Assembly: GCF_027942295.1 (NCBI RefSeq)
Contig: NZ_CP101416.1
Span: forward strand, 186,001 to 250,000
From: Pseudanabaena sp. Chao 1811
GTDB lineage: Bacteria > Cyanobacteriota > Cyanobacteriia > Pseudanabaenales > Pseudanabaenaceae
DNA: 64,000 nucleotides
Reading direction: 5' to 3'
The position numbers were made by a program, and so were the translations under genes. Shown here one piece after another: positions 27,220-37,866 of this stretch (position 1 is the stretch's first letter; every line of letters starts with the position of its first letter). A model generated the notes under the pieces. That model did no database searches. It was not told where the DNA came from and saw only the letters and a program-made list of their open reading frames with translations.

Positions 27220-28546
27220 GAGAGTGTAAAGTGAAGTGTGTAAAGTCTGGGATATATACAGAGAGATGATCTAGACACACAATTACCAACACTAAAACTG
27301 ATGAATATACGCAAAGAATTGCTCGACGAATTGCTGCAAGAATGTAAAACACCACCTGACCTATTCGGAGAAGGAGGCATTCTGAAACAACTGACGACCG
27401 CATTAGTGGAGCGAGCATTGGAAGCAGAACTATCAACCCATCTGGGATACGGTAAGCACGAACCTAGACCAGAAGGACAAACCAACAGTCGCAACGGTTA
27501 TAGCCAGAAAAAAGTGCAAGGTGACTTTGGCGTAGCCGAAATCGCAGTCCCCCGAGATCGGCAAGGGGAGTTTGAACCGCAGATGGTGAAGAAAGGACAA
27601 AGTCGCTTGTCAGGACTAGATGAAAAGATCATTGCTCTCTACGCACGAGGTATGAGTGTCAGGGATATTCAAGCCCAGTTGCAAGAAATGTATGGTGTTG
27701 AAGTATCACCAACACTTATTTCCAATGTTACAGATGCAGTAATTGACGAGGTGAAGCAATGGCAAAACCGTCCCCTTGAAGCAGTCTATCCAATCGTCTT
27801 TCTGGACTGTCTAGTCATCAAAGTCCGAGACAATGGCAGAGTGATTAACAAATCCTTGTACTTTGCCTTGGGCGTGAATATGGACGGGTACAAGGAATTA
27901 CTGGGTATGTGGATTTCTCCGAATGAAGGTGCGAAATTCTGGTTGTCAGTACTCACCGAAATTCACAACCGTGGGGTCAAAGATATTTTGATTGCCTGTG
28001 TCGATGGCTTGACTGGTTTCCCTAATGCGATTGAGACGGTATTTCCTAAAACTCAGGTGCAGTTATGCATTGTCCACATGGTCAGAAACTCGGTCGCTTT
28101 TGTACCTTGGCAACAACGCAAGCAAGTTTGTGCTGACCTCAAGGCTATTTATAGCGCGGCGACGGAATCGGAGGCTGAGTTTAATCTCGAACTCTTTGCT
28201 GAAAAGTGGGACAAGCAATATCCATCAATCTCCAAGTCTTGGCGCAGTCATTGGGCAAACATTATCCCCTTCTTTGCTTTCCCGACCGAGATTCGCAGGG
28301 CGATTTATACCACCAATGCGATTGAGTCGATGAACAGTAGTTTGCGGAAGGTGATTAAATCCCAACAGATTTTTCCCTCTGATGATGCTGCTTTCAAGCT
28401 CGTTTATTTAGCAATGCGGAATATCTCGAAGAAGTGGACGATGCCGATTCGTGATTGGAAACCTGCTCTTAATCGCTTTGCCATCCTCTTCGAGGATCGT
28501 CTCCACGTCTAGCTTCTAGACTTTACACATTTTACTTGACAATCTC
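27220..28546 (+). mobile_element. IS256-family element, copy B
   Basis: A 1327-bp unit with the same 29-bp terminal inverted repeats as copies A and C. The flanking octamers GTATCTGA and TCTTAGCA differ, so no target duplication remains. Its right end lies inside the 3' part of an IS630 transposase gene whose final portion is missing on the other side. Insertion was therefore followed by deletion or recombination. Confidence 0.92.
27301..28512 (+). CDS. IS256-family transposase, copy B
   Basis: 403 residues, identical in protein sequence to copy C (30714-29503) and one residue different from copy A. The catalytic segments [22 protein letters not shown] and [11 protein letters not shown] are intact. 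The near identity of the three copies indicates recent movement within this genome. It is transcribed away from the antitoxin-like gene and towards the broken IS630. Confidence 0.95.
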   Translation: MNIRKELLDELLQECKTPPDLFGEGGILKQLTTALVERALEAELSTHLGYGKHEPRPEGQTNSRNGYSQKKVQGDFGVAEIAVPRDRQGEFEPQMVKKGQSRLSGLDEKIIALYARGMSVRDIQAQLQEMYGVEVSPTLISNVTDAVIDEVKQWQNRPLEAVYPIVFLDCLVIKVRDNGRVINKSLYFALGVNMDGYKELLGMWISPNEGAKFWLSVLTEIHNRGVKDILIACVDGLTGFPNAIETVFPKTQVQLCIVHMVRNSVAFVPWQQRKQVCADLKAIYSAATESEAEFNLELFAEKWDKQYPSISKSWRSHWANIIPFFAFPTEIRRAIYTTNAIESMNSSLRKVIKSQQIFPSDDAAFKLVYLAMRNISKKWTMPIRDWKPALNRFAILFEDRLHV

Positions 28547-29299
28547 TCTTAGCACCTGTCGCTGTAATTGCTTTTGCGACCCCCTCAACTTTATGGCAGT
28601 TGAGGTTATCCATGATGATCCTATGCTCAGGACGTAATTTAGGTACTAGGTCATCTTGGACAAAGGTGAGAAAATCTGCTCCTTTCATAGAACCCTGAAT
28701 CGTTTTCAGGCAAACAATCCCATCAACTGAAATAGCGCCAATTATTGTGTATTTCTGACCTTTGTAAAAGGGACGAAGACTGAATACTCTTTTGCCACAT
28801 TCACTTCTTGCCACAGAGCGTTCCATCCCCTGCCATACTCCCGTTTCATCAATACAAATCAGATCTTCAGCTTTCACTTCATTCAATGCTTCCCAAAATT
28901 CACATCTTTGCTGTTGTACTGCCTCACTTTTTACCTTTTCATGGCGATAGGTCTTTTTTTTAGAGTGATGTTATGCCTCTGGAAAAATCGGCACATGCTG
29001 CCTGTGGTCACTGATACTCCTGTTTGTTCTGCTACTTCTTCACAGTACTGCCATAGTGTCCAATCTGGATGCTCTGAGACAATTTCGAGGATTTTCTCCT
29101 GATGCGCTTCGAGGGGACTTTTGATTGGACTACCTAATGGTTTGTGGTTTAGTTCTCCTGTCTCTCGGTATTGATTCAGTAGTTTTTGCACTGTTTTCGT
29201 CGCGACTTGAAATTGCTTCGCTACTTCCCGAATCGATGTATTTCCTGCTTCGTAGTTTGCTACGATCTTTTCTCTGAGATCTAGTGAGTAAGGTGCCAT
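28547..29299 (-). pseudogene. IS630-family transposase with -1 frameshift arrangement, 3' end removed by IS256 copy B
   Basis: The first frame (29299-28931, 122 aa) is the helix-turn-helix half: MAPYSLDLREKIVANYEAG, IREVAKQFQVATKTVQKLL. The second frame (its first ATG is at 28886) carries the DDE half: DLICIDETGVWQGMER and HRIIMDNLNCHKVEGV, with two catalytic Asp. The frames overlap at a run of eight A on the coding strand (28954-28961), a typical slippery site for programmed -1 frameshifting in this family. The region with the final catalytic Glu is gone: the frame enters the IS256 inverted repeat, which encodes its last dozen residues and stop at 28509. Confidence 0.85.
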
Positions 29300-29468
29300 T
29301 TTTTACTCTCTTTTGGGTTTTGCTATCCTAGCTTATCTTGTACTACTCTTTCCCTCAATAGGCTGTAGGAGATCGGGTGTATAGTTCAGAAGAATCACAT
29401 CTTTGCTTACTTTTTGGCTTTTGTTAAGTTAGAACATCTTCGGATGAAAACTAAACTCAATTATTTTG

Positions 29469-30795
29469 GAGACTGTCAAGTAAAATGTGTAAAGTCTAGA
29501 AGCTAGACGTGGAGACGATCCTCGAAGAGGATGGCAAAGCGATTAAGAGCAGGTTTCCAATCACGAATCGGCATCGTCCACTTCTTCGAGATATTCCGCA
29601 TTGCTAAATAAACGAGCTTGAAAGCAGCATCATCAGAGGGAAAAATCTGTTGGGATTTAATCACCTTCCGCAAACTACTGTTCATCGACTCAATCGCATT
29701 GGTGGTATAAATCGCCCTGCGAATCTCGGTCGGGAAAGCAAAGAAGGGGATAATGTTTGCCCAATGACTGCGCCAAGACTTGGAGATTGATGGATATTGC
29801 TTGTCCCACTTTTCAGCAAAGAGTTCGAGATTAAACTCAGCCTCCGATTCCGTCGCCGCGCTATAAATAGCCTTGAGGTCAGCACAAACTTGCTTGCGTT
29901 GTTGCCAAGGTACAAAAGCGACCGAGTTTCTGACCATGTGGACAATGCATAACTGCACCTGAGTTTTAGGAAATACCGTCTCAATCGCATTAGGGAAACC
30001 AGTCAAGCCATCGACACAGGCAATCAAAATATCTTTGACCCCACGGTTGTGAATTTCGGTGAGTACTGACAACCAGAATTTCGCACCTTCATTCGGAGAA
30101 ATCCACATACCCAGTAATTCCTTGTACCCGTCCATATTCACGCCCAAGGCAAAGTACAAGGATTTGTTAATCACTCTGCCATTGTCTCGGACTTTGATGA
30201 CTAGACAGTCCAGAAAGACGATTGGATAGACTGCTTCAAGGGGACGGTTTTGCCATTGCTTCACCTCGTCAATTACTGCATCTGTAACATTGGAAATAAG
30301 TGTTGGTGATACTTCAACACCATACATTTCTTGCAACTGGGCTTGAATATCCCTGACACTCATACCTCGTGCGTAGAGAGCAATGATCTTTTCATCTAGT
30401 CCTGACAAGCGACTTTGTCCTTTCTTCACCATCTGCGGTTCAAACTCCCCTTGCCGATCTCGGGGGACTGCGATTTCGGCTACGCCAAAGTCACCTTGCA
30501 CTTTTTTCTGGCTATAACCGTTGCGACTGTTGGTTTGTCCTTCTGGTCTAGGTTCGTGCTTACCGTATCCCAGATGGGTTGATAGTTCTGCTTCCAATGC
30601 TCGCTCCACTAATGCGGTCGTCAGTTGTTTCAGAATGCCTCCTTCTCCGAATAGGTCAGGTGGTGTTTTACATTCTTGCAGCAATTCGTCGAGCAATTCT
30701 TTGCGTATATTCATCAGTTTTAGTGTTGGTAATTGTGTGTCTAGATCATCTCTCTGTATATATCCCAGACTTTACACACTTCACTTTACACTCTC
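29469..30795 (-). mobile_element. IS256-family element, copy C, with 8-bp target duplication
   Basis: A 1327-bp unit with 29-bp terminal inverted repeats. Both sides carry TTATTTTG (29461-29468 and 30796-30803), an exact 8-bp direct repeat, as expected for IS256-type transposition. This is the only copy here with clean ends, so it marks a simple insertion between the IS630 remnant and cca. Confidence 0.96.
29503..30714 (-). CDS. IS256-family transposase, copy C
   Basis: 403 residues, complete, and identical to copy B at protein level. The DDE segments are as in the other copies. With intact ends and an intact gene, this copy is the best candidate for an autonomous element. It inserted in intergenic DNA about 90 bp downstream of the 3' end of cca. 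Confidence 0.95.
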   Translation of the reverse strand: MNIRKELLDELLQECKTPPDLFGEGGILKQLTTALVERALEAELSTHLGYGKHEPRPEGQTNSRNGYSQKKVQGDFGVAEIAVPRDRQGEFEPQMVKKGQSRLSGLDEKIIALYARGMSVRDIQAQLQEMYGVEVSPTLISNVTDAVIDEVKQWQNRPLEAVYPIVFLDCLVIKVRDNGRVINKSLYFALGVNMDGYKELLGMWISPNEGAKFWLSVLTEIHNRGVKDILIACVDGLTGFPNAIETVFPKTQVQLCIVHMVRNSVAFVPWQQRKQVCADLKAIYSAATESEAEFNLELFAEKWDKQYPSISKSWRSHWANIIPFFAFPTEIRRAIYTTNAIESMNSSLRKVIKSQQIFPSDDAAFKLVYLAMRNISKKWTMPIRDWKPALNRFAILFEDRLHV

Positions 30796-30885
30796 TTATT
30801 TTGTTCTCAAAGCTAAACTCTACTTCAATGGGATTAGAGCTAGTTTCTCTCTTCTCCAAAAGCTAACTATTCCTTCCACATAACA

Positions 30886-32121
30886 TCAGTACTTAATAAT
30901 TGATTGAACAAAAGTGATCGCCTCTGCTCTAGAACTAATCTTGCCCTCTACCTGAGCAATTTTCACACTTTCGAGAAACTCCCCAATCTGTGGACTAGGT
31001 GGTATTCCTAAATCCTTACGCAGATCATCACCTGTAATTAAGGTAATCGGATAGGCGATCGCATCATTCGGATTGAGCCAACGCTCTAACCAAGGGCTAA
31101 TCCGCTCTAACTCATAACCACTGGCGAGAGCTAAAGTAGCGATCGCTGGAAAAAACTCTAGAGTTGATTGAAAAAATTTGTATTGCTCCTTAGGGGTAGC
31201 TTGATCTAGCAAGTTAATAAACTGAGGCAAATATCTCAAAATACCTACTAACCAGCGTTGCTCAGCTCGACTTAATCCCAAAGATTCCAGAGCAGTTGCA
31301 CTATTGGTTAAAGCCGCCAATTTGACGATCACAATAGCATAGCGATCGCCTGACAAATGTTTGCTAAAAAATAATTCTAAATTAGGAAACTGAGATAGCA
31401 AACTGGAGATTACTCTCTCTATCTCTGCAAATCTGGGCAAATTCAAATGCTGACTTGGTAGCCAATCCTCTAAAATGCCATCGCTGATTGCTTCCATCAT
31501 CCATCGGCTACCATTGTTAATTGACAATAGATAACCTAATTCTGTGCGTACTCGTTCTGCTGCCACAGACTTTAATCTCGACGCGAGTTTCATCAAAACC
31601 TTTCGCGTTAAATCTTCGATCTCAAAGCCCAATTGTGCTGATTGACGATATCCGCGCAAAATCCGTAAAGGATCTTCCGCCAAGTTCTCAGGAGCAACCA
31701 TCCTAATTCTCTTTGCTTTTAAATCCCCAATCCCATCAAAAGGATCTATAAAATCTTCTCCTGCCAATCCATCACCAATAGATTGATCTTCAATTAATTG
31801 ATGACATTCCATTGCGATCGCATTCATACAGAAATCACGCCGCCCCAGATCTTCCTCTAAACTAATGCCCATCTGCTGAGCAAAATCCGCCGTACCATTC
31901 TTAAAAACAACCCTCGCAATTTTGCGTTCAGCATCTAGAACGACAAAGCCTGCTTTATATTTACGAGCAACCTCTTGAGCCGTTTCCACAGCATTTTCAG
32001 GTAATACAAAATCTAGATCAAGATATTTACCTTGACGATTCAATAGGCGATCGCGCACCCATCCCCCCACGAGATAAGTTGGTGTAGGCAAATCATTAAA
32101 ATCAAAAGGAAACTGCTGCAA
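30886..32121 (-). CDS. cca: tRNA nucleotidyltransferase / poly(A) polymerase family protein
   Basis: 411 residues. The class II nucleotidyltransferase head is clear: YLVGGWVRDRLL, then DLDFVLPENA with the metal-binding Asp pair, RRDFCMNAIA and DPLRILRGYRQSAQLGF. The C-terminal half is the helical neck and body. These enzymes add or repair the 3' CCA of tRNA; in some bacteria a paralogue adds only A or CC, which cannot be separated here. The start is probably TTG 32121: an in-frame stop lies 22 bases upstream, and the next Met lies well past the catalytic head. Confidence 0.88.
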   Translation of the reverse strand: MQQFPFDFNDLPTPTYLVGGWVRDRLLNRQGKYLDLDFVLPENAVETAQEVARKYKAGFVVLDAERKIARVVFKNGTADFAQQMGISLEEDLGRRDFCMNAIAMECHQLIEDQSIGDGLAGEDFIDPFDGIGDLKAKRIRMVAPENLAEDPLRILRGYRQSAQLGFEIEDLTRKVLMKLASRLKSVAAERVRTELGYLLSINNGSRWMMEAISDGILEDWLPSQHLNLPRFAEIERVISSLLSQFPNLELFFSKHLSGDRYAIVIVKLAALTNSATALESLGLSRAEQRWLVGILRYLPQFINLLDQATPKEQYKFFQSTLEFFPAIATLALASGYELERISPWLERWLNPNDAIAYPITLITGDDLRKDLGIPPSPQIGEFLESVKIAQVEGKISSRAEAITFVQSIIKY

Positions 32122-32453
32122 AATCGATTTATATTCCGCTTTTTATAAGGTTTTGATGGCTTAAGCTATGTTATACGATCATCGCACTGACAATATAAGC
32201 GATCGTACTTCGTTTGAATTCCTTAAGTTACAGATCTGACCCTAAAACAAATCGAAAAACTATAGAAACAGTCTCTGATAAGGATTATAAGATTTAATAA
32301 GGAAACGATTTTTTGTGGTGCAGCTTCGCCGCGCCACAAAAAATCGTTTCCTTATTTTCCTGCATGTCCCTAAGTAGTCCAAAGTTATAAAGCACCCTAA
32401 ATCTAAAAAGTGCGCGTGCAATAACTAAGGTTTTATTTAACTCAAAATTTCCT
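32122..32453. other. Intergenic region holding a long palindrome
   Basis: 332 bp between cca and minE, both on the minus strand. The only structure seen is the palindrome at 32296-32356; the rest shows no gene. Confidence 0.5.
32296..32356. repeat. Long palindromic repeat
   Basis: Arms of about 26 bases (AATAAGGAAACGATTTTTTG and its complement) with a single mismatch, around a short GCTTCGCC centre. A degenerate relative in inverted orientation lies at about 47826-47910, and similarity extends beyond the hairpin into the flank (GGGACATGCAG against GGGATGTGCAG). Confidence 0.75.
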
Positions 32454-33152
32454 TCACTCTGAGACTTGATTAGAGGTTTCTGAAGATTCCTCAGAGTCTG
32501 TCAAATTGAAAGATAGCTCTAATTGATCGCTTGCTTGTTCTTCTAATTGTTCAGGCTCATTACTAATAGAACTTTCTACTAAATCACTAGCAGTACTTGT
32601 AACTTGCTCCTTAGGTATATCAGCAGTAGGAGCATCTATTTCTAAATTTTGTTTTTGTGATTTATTTGCCGCGTTCCTTAATTTGTTAGCTACTTCAGTA
32701 GTTCGTTCAGCAAGTTCTGTAGTGTTTTCTAAACTCGAATTTTCTGGAGCTAATTTGGTATTTTCTTTTGCCGCGATCGCATCAAGTGCCTCGTCGGCAA
32801 ATTGATCCATCTCTAATGCTAATGGGTCAGATTGTTCAGAATTTGTTTCTTGGCTAGGTTCATCAAAAAGTGCTACGAGATCAGGTAGTTCTTCGCGCAC
32901 CATCCTAATGGGCAAATTGGCAATTAACGCGGTCATTCGCTTATCGGACTCTAGGCGAATATCTAAAGAACCCTCATCAAGCTCGACATATTTAGAGACG
33001 ACGCGCATAATTTCATGGCGCATATTATCAAACACCTGTGGCTCGATCGCAGCCCGATCATGGGCGAGGATAAACTTCAAACGCTGTTTGACTTGCGTTC
33101 CGCTAGTAACATTTTGGCGTTGAAAAAGGCGATCGAGCAGTGTTGAAATCAT
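32454..33152 (-). CDS. minE: Cell division topological factor MinE with long acidic C-terminal extension
   Basis: Residues 1-95 are a full MinE: MISTLLDRLFQR, VKQRLKFILAHDRA, then the topological-specificity part (MRHEIMRVVSKYVELDEGSLDIRLE). MinE releases MinD from the membrane and drives the Min oscillation. The usual length is about 90-100 residues, but this protein continues to 232 with an acidic, Ser/Gln/Glu-rich, probably disordered tail. The frame is uninterrupted, so this is not a sequencing-type fusion to a neighbour. It is the last gene of minC-minD-minE, eight bases after minD. Confidence 0.93.
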   Translation of the reverse strand: MISTLLDRLFQRQNVTSGTQVKQRLKFILAHDRAAIEPQVFDNMRHEIMRVVSKYVELDEGSLDIRLESDKRMTALIANLPIRMVREELPDLVALFDEPSQETNSEQSDPLALEMDQFADEALDAIAAKENTKLAPENSSLENTTELAERTTEVANKLRNAANKSQKQNLEIDAPTADIPKEQVTSTASDLVESSISNEPEQLEEQASDQLELSFNLTDSEESSETSNQVSE

Positions 33153-33160
33153 CTCAAACC

Positions 33161-33964
33161 TCAGGAGTTCCCACTAATCCAGCTTGACAGACGGGCAAAG
33201 ATTCCTTTGGGTGGAGCTTCGAGTTGTAAAAACTCAACCTCTCTACCTTCAAGTCGTTTTGCCACATTCATATAGGCAGTGCCTGCGAGTGAAGGCTTAT
33301 CTGACAACACCAATGGTTCCCCTTTATTGGTGGAAACGATCACCTGTTCGTCATCGGGTATTACGCCAATTAATTTAACTGACAGAATATCCAACACGTC
33401 TTCGACACTCATCATGTCGTTATTTTTTACCATAGCTGGGCGAATACGGTTCAAAATTAACTTAATATCCGTAATTCGATTGGCTTCTAAAAGCCCAACG
33501 ACGCGATCAGCATCACGTACCGCTGAGATTTCAGGAGTTGTGACAATAATTGCTTCTTTTGCACCAGCGATCGCATTTTGAAACCCTGACTCAATCCCTG
33601 CGGGGCAATCGATCAAGACATAATCAAAATATCGGCTTAAAACTTCCACCAAAGCCTTCATATGCGCGGCAGTAATCGCCGTTTTATTACGAGTTTGCGG
33701 TGCTGCCAATAAAGATAGATTCGGTTGGCGTTTATCTTTGACTAGGGCTTGGTCGAGTTTACATTCTCGCGCAATCACCTCTAGGGCTGTATACACGATG
33801 CGATTTTCTAATCCCAATAACAGATCGAGATTTCGCAAGCCAAAATCAGCATCCACCAAAACCACTTTGCGTCCGAGCTTAGCGATCGCCATGCCGAGAT
33901 TTGCGGAAGATGTGGTCTTGCCGACACCACCTTTACCAGAGGTAACAACGATAATGCGACTCAT
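33161..33964 (-). CDS. minD: Septum site-determining ATPase MinD
   Basis: 267 residues. The deviant Walker A GKGGVGKTTSSANLG starts near residue 10, DADFGLRNLDLLLG is the switch region, and DYVLIDCPAGIESGF is Walker B. The C-terminus carries the amphipathic membrane-targeting helix (KGIFARLSSWISG). MinD recruits MinC to the membrane and is displaced by MinE. It is the middle gene of the min operon, with 60 bp from minC. Confidence 0.97.
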   Translation of the reverse strand: MSRIIVVTSGKGGVGKTTSSANLGMAIAKLGRKVVLVDADFGLRNLDLLLGLENRIVYTALEVIARECKLDQALVKDKRQPNLSLLAAPQTRNKTAITAAHMKALVEVLSRYFDYVLIDCPAGIESGFQNAIAGAKEAIIVTTPEISAVRDADRVVGLLEANRITDIKLILNRIRPAMVKNNDMMSVEDVLDILSVKLIGVIPDDEQVIVSTNKGEPLVLSDKPSLAGTAYMNVAKRLEGREVEFLQLEAPPKGIFARLSSWISGNS

Positions 33965-34024
33965 GTTTACGGGTTACTATAGGTTACTATTTGACGATTA
34001 ATATCGCTTTGCGCGACTAAATAC

Positions 34025-35071
34025 TTATTTCTTAGAATAATCAACAGCTTGGACAATTTGGATCGCAGGTACACCTTGCGTACTTACAAAGGCAACTTCT
34101 GGACAAAAATAAGTACTCGGACTCTCAACACGGGCGATCAAACTGGCAATTCTAATTTGGGTAGCATCGAGGTGCAAAGCCATAACCACCGCTTGGGCAT
34201 TGCCTTTGACACCTGCATGAGCCATGCCCTTCAGCTTGCCCCATACAATAATGTCACCCTCAGAGATTAGCTCTGCACCAGCATTTACATCACCGAAGAT
34301 AATAATACTGCCAGAATGCCGAATTTCTGTACCAGATCTTACGGTCGCCTTAATATATAGGGGATCATCCAGAGGCGCATCAGGAATCGGATTGAAACCT
34401 AATATTTCACGAAAGATGGTTCCCTGCTCTACACAGAAGCCCATACTCGCAGCGTTAATTGCTGTCTGGCGGCGATTTGTCACCACACAATGTAACAGCA
34501 ATTGATGATTTTGTAATGACTCGGATAATTCTTGGAGTTGGCGCGTATCTAATAAGCGATCGCCTGCTTGCAAATATACCTGTGTACGGGGCTTCCAGTC
34601 ATGCCCACTTGCCGCCATTCTTTGTTCTAGCTGGGCGAGTAGCTCTTGCCAAGTTAGACTCAATAATGGCGTTGCCGAGGCATTAAAATTGCCATCATTA
34701 CCAGTATTTACAACTGCTTGCTCCGCATTAGTAGCTACTTTATCAAGCGTGATACTTGTCTTGTTTTCTGTCGGCAATAGTAGATTTAGCTTGCCATCTA
34801 AGGTCTTAAATCTGACTTGAAAAACCTCAGGATCGCTACTCGGTTCAGATTGCGGTTGCTTAGATGGTTTGATCGGAATCGGCTTAAGCTCCCCACCCTC
34901 AACATCCGCAAGAGTTAAAGGTGCAGGAATGTTGCCAACAGGTTCCTGATTGTCAGGAACAACAATCACTTCAGGCATCTCCGCAGATGACAAATCCCCT
35001 GCACCTGACTGGAGTTTGCTAGGCGACAGAGGATTAGTTCTCACGGCTATATTACGCTCGTTTACATTCAT
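34025..35071 (-). CDS. minC: Septum site-determining protein MinC
   Basis: 348 residues. The C-terminal domain (about 245-340) is the MinC beta-helix: VRSGTEIRHSGSIIIFGDVNAGAELISEGDIIVWGKLKGMAHAG. A MinC N-like region precedes it (about 130-225). The first 100 or so residues are Pro/Glu-rich and probably disordered, a cyanobacterial-type extension. MinC blocks FtsZ assembly away from mid-cell. It starts the minCDE operon at ATG 35071, 36 bases after the clpC terminator palindrome. Confidence 0.94.
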   Translation of the reverse strand: MNVNERNIAVRTNPLSPSKLQSGAGDLSSAEMPEVIVVPDNQEPVGNIPAPLTLADVEGGELKPIPIKPSKQPQSEPSSDPEVFQVRFKTLDGKLNLLLPTENKTSITLDKVATNAEQAVVNTGNDGNFNASATPLLSLTWQELLAQLEQRMAASGHDWKPRTQVYLQAGDRLLDTRQLQELSESLQNHQLLLHCVVTNRRQTAINAASMGFCVEQGTIFREILGFNPIPDAPLDDPLYIKATVRSGTEIRHSGSIIIFGDVNAGAELISEGDIIVWGKLKGMAHAGVKGNAQAVVMALHLDATQIRIASLIARVESPSTYFCPEVAFVSTQGVPAIQIVQAVDYSKK

Positions 35072-35107
35072 GAAGCTTTGGTCAAGCTGAAAAATCTAAA
35101 TATAACG

Positions 35108-35133
35108 AAACAAGGGGCTTAAGCCCCTTGTTT
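35108..35133. terminator. Perfect 26-bp palindrome terminating clpC
   Basis: AAACAAGGGGCTT is followed directly by its complement, four bases after the clpC stop (minus strand), and then by a T-rich stretch in the clpC direction. Confidence 0.85.
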
Positions 35134-35136
35134 ATT

Positions 35137-37626
35137 CTAGGCTGAAGGCAGTAACTGAAGGTTGTTATCAGAACCACTTAAAGCTTCTTGTTCAATGACT
35201 TTGACCTTGCCATCGTCATCGACATCTACCTGTACCGATGCGCCTTCACGGACTTTGCCCGTCAAGATCTCTTCAGCAAGAGAATCTTCAAGTAAGCGCA
35301 TGATCGCTCGACGTAATGGACGTGCACCGTAGCTAGGGTTATAGCCTTCCTGGACTAACAGATCCTTAAAGCGCTCGGTCACGGTCAGAACAATGTTCTT
35401 ATCGAGCATCCGCTTGAAGAACTCGTTGAGCATGAGATCGGCGATCTCCTTGACTTCGGGCTTAGTCAATTGACGGAAGACGATGATTTCATCAAGACGG
35501 TTGAGGAACTCTGGACGGAAGTACTGCTTCAGTTCTTCGTTAACTAGGGAGCGAATGCGGGTATAGAGTGCATCCTCTTGGCTAGCAGCGAAGTCAAAGC
35601 CGAGTCCACCACCACCCTTTTCAATGACCTTAGAACCAACGTTGGAGGTCATGATCAGGAGGGTGTTCTTGAAGTCAACGGTGCGACCCTTCGAGTCAGT
35701 CAAGCGACCATCTTCAAGGACTTGTAAAAGCAAGTTGAAGACATCGGGGTGAGCTTTTTCGATTTCGTCGAATAGCACAACGGTGTAGGGACGACGACGG
35801 ACTGCTTCGGTAAGCTGACCACCTTCGTTGTAGCCGACATATCCAGGAGGTGAACCGATCAGCTTGGATACGGTGTGACGCTCCATGTATTCGGACATAT
35901 CGAGGCGAATCATCGCTTCTTCGGAACCGAAGAAGTAGGATGCAAGTGCCTTGGTTAGCTCAGTCTTACCAACGCCTGTAGGTCCAGAGAAGATAAAGCT
36001 TGCGATCGGACGGTTAGGACTCTTCAGACCAACACGGGCGCGACGGATCGCACGGGAAATTGCCTTAACCGCTTCATCCTGACCGATTACGCGGCTATGC
36101 AGGGTTTCTTCCATCTGCATGAGCTTGACGGACTCGGATTCGGTGATCTTGAGAACAGGTACGCCAGTCCAAGAACTGACGATGTAGGCGATGTCCTCTT
36201 CGGTAACGCGAATTTCAGGAGCATCCTCGGTAGGCGCTTCGGCTTTTTTGGTTTGGCTAAGGGCACGAATTTGTTGCTTGAGGTCGATTTCCTTATCACG
36301 CAATTCCGCAGCCTTGTCAAAGTCTTGCTTGCGAACGGCATCATCCTTATCTTTGAGGGTTTGGCGCAATTCTTTGTCGAGTTCTTTGGCGGCAGGAGGC
36401 AACTGCGAGTTAATCAAGCGCACACGAGAACCAGCTTCGTCGATCAGGTCGATCGCTTTGTCGGGTAAGAAGCGATCACTGATGTAGCGATCGGACAATC
36501 TTGCGGCGGCAACAAGGGCTTCGTCGTCAATCTTGAGTTTGTGGTGTTCTTCGTAACGCTGACGTAAACCGATCAAGATTTCGATGGTTTCTTCAACGCT
36601 AGGCTCACCGACCATGACGGGTTGGAAGCGACGCTCTAGGGCAGCATCACGCTCGATGTGCTTACGGTATTCGTCAAGGGTAGTTGCGCCGATGCATTGC
36701 AGTTCGCCACGAGCGAGGGCAGGCTTCAAGATATTCGCGGCATCGATCGCGCCTTCGGCAGCACCAGCACCGATTAAGGTATGGACTTCATCAATTACCA
36801 AGATCACATTTCCAGCCGTGCGGATTTCTTCCATGATTTTCTTGAGGCGTTCCTCAAATTCACCACGGTATTTTGTACCCGCTACGAGCAAGCCGATATC
36901 GAGGGTGACAACCCGCTTTTCTTGCAAAATGTCGGGGATGTCACTGTTAGAGATGCGCTGCGCTAAACCTTCAGCGATCGCGGTTTTACCTACCCCCGGT
37001 TCACCGATCAAAACAGGGTTGTTTTTGGTACGGCGACCGAGAATTTGGATTACTCGTTCAATTTCTTTTTCACGACCCACAACAGGATCGAGTTTGCCAT
37101 CTTGGGCTAGCTGAGTCAGATTCGAGCCAAATTCATCAAGGGTAGGTGTTTTGGTGCGTCCCGATGAACCGCCACCTGCGGATACTTCAGCAGTCTCACC
37201 GAGCATTCTGATTACTTGTGTGCGAACCTTGGAGAGATCCACGCCGAGATTTTCTAAAACTCTAGCGGCAACGCCTTCGCCTTCGCGAATTAGTCCTAGC
37301 AATAGATGCTCAGTCCCGATATAGTTATGTCCCAACTGGCGAGCTTCTTCTAACGACAACTCTAGGACTCTTTTGGCGCGAGGCGTGAAAGGTATTTCAA
37401 CTGCGACAAAACCAGAGCCGCGTCCGATGATTTTCTCAACCTCGATGCGGGCATCTTTGAGGTTTACACCCATGGACTTAAGTACTTTGGCGGCAACGCC
37501 AGTTCCTTCTCCGATTAGACCCAATAGGATTTGCTCTGTGCCGACAAAGTTATGACCGAGGCGGCGAGCTTCCTCTTGAGCCAGCATGATGACTTTAATT
37601 GCTTTTTCTGTAAAGCGTTCAAACAT
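35137..37626 (-). CDS. clpC: ATP-dependent Clp protease ATP-binding subunit ClpC
   Basis: 829 residues, the normal ClpC length. Order: double Clp N repeat (about 3-145), AAA-1 with [11 protein letters not shown] motif in the central helical region ([20 protein letters not shown]), AAA-2 with [15 protein letters not shown], and sensor 2 GARPLRRAI. ClpC unfolds substrates for ClpP; in cyanobacteria and chloroplasts it is essential for protein quality control. The start is ATG 37626. It is transcribed alone upstream of min, separated by the palindromic terminator. Confidence 0.98.
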   Translation of the reverse strand: MFERFTEKAIKVIMLAQEEARRLGHNFVGTEQILLGLIGEGTGVAAKVLKSMGVNLKDARIEVEKIIGRGSGFVAVEIPFTPRAKRVLELSLEEARQLGHNYIGTEHLLLGLIREGEGVAARVLENLGVDLSKVRTQVIRMLGETAEVSAGGGSSGRTKTPTLDEFGSNLTQLAQDGKLDPVVGREKEIERVIQILGRRTKNNPVLIGEPGVGKTAIAEGLAQRISNSDIPDILQEKRVVTLDIGLLVAGTKYRGEFEERLKKIMEEIRTAGNVILVIDEVHTLIGAGAAEGAIDAANILKPALARGELQCIGATTLDEYRKHIERDAALERRFQPVMVGEPSVEETIEILIGLRQRYEEHHKLKIDDEALVAAARLSDRYISDRFLPDKAIDLIDEAGSRVRLINSQLPPAAKELDKELRQTLKDKDDAVRKQDFDKAAELRDKEIDLKQQIRALSQTKKAEAPTEDAPEIRVTEEDIAYIVSSWTGVPVLKITESESVKLMQMEETLHSRVIGQDEAVKAISRAIRRARVGLKSPNRPIASFIFSGPTGVGKTELTKALASYFFGSEEAMIRLDMSEYMERHTVSKLIGSPPGYVGYNEGGQLTEAVRRRPYTVVLFDEIEKAHPDVFNLLLQVLEDGRLTDSKGRTVDFKNTLLIMTSNVGSKVIEKGGGGLGFDFAASQEDALYTRIRSLVNEELKQYFRPEFLNRLDEIIVFRQLTKPEVKEIADLMLNEFFKRMLDKNIVLTVTERFKDLLVQEGYNPSYGARPLRRAIMRLLEDSLAEEILTGKVREGASVQVDVDDDGKVKVIEQEALSGSDNNLQLLPSA

Positions 37627-37866
37627 GGCGTTTCCCCATACTTTGCTGCGTTCTGGTTAAAGTTAATACTAGCACAGCATTAGCAGCATTCTGTGTGTAC
37701 GGCTTTCACTCCTTTTTACCTAAATTGTTAAGATCTCTCTTAGGGATTATGTTGGTTTTTTATAGGGCGTTTTAACTCAATATTTTTAGCTTTTTGTTGC
37801 CTGTGCAACCGATTAAAGAGACTCTTTGATGTAGCAAAATGTTTTTAGCAATACTTTGAGTAAATC

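Noticed and set aside
36097-37114. Long plus-strand frames opposite clpC
   Set aside because: They are Ser/Arg-rich shadows of the GC-richer clpC codons, with no ribosome-binding site or known domain.
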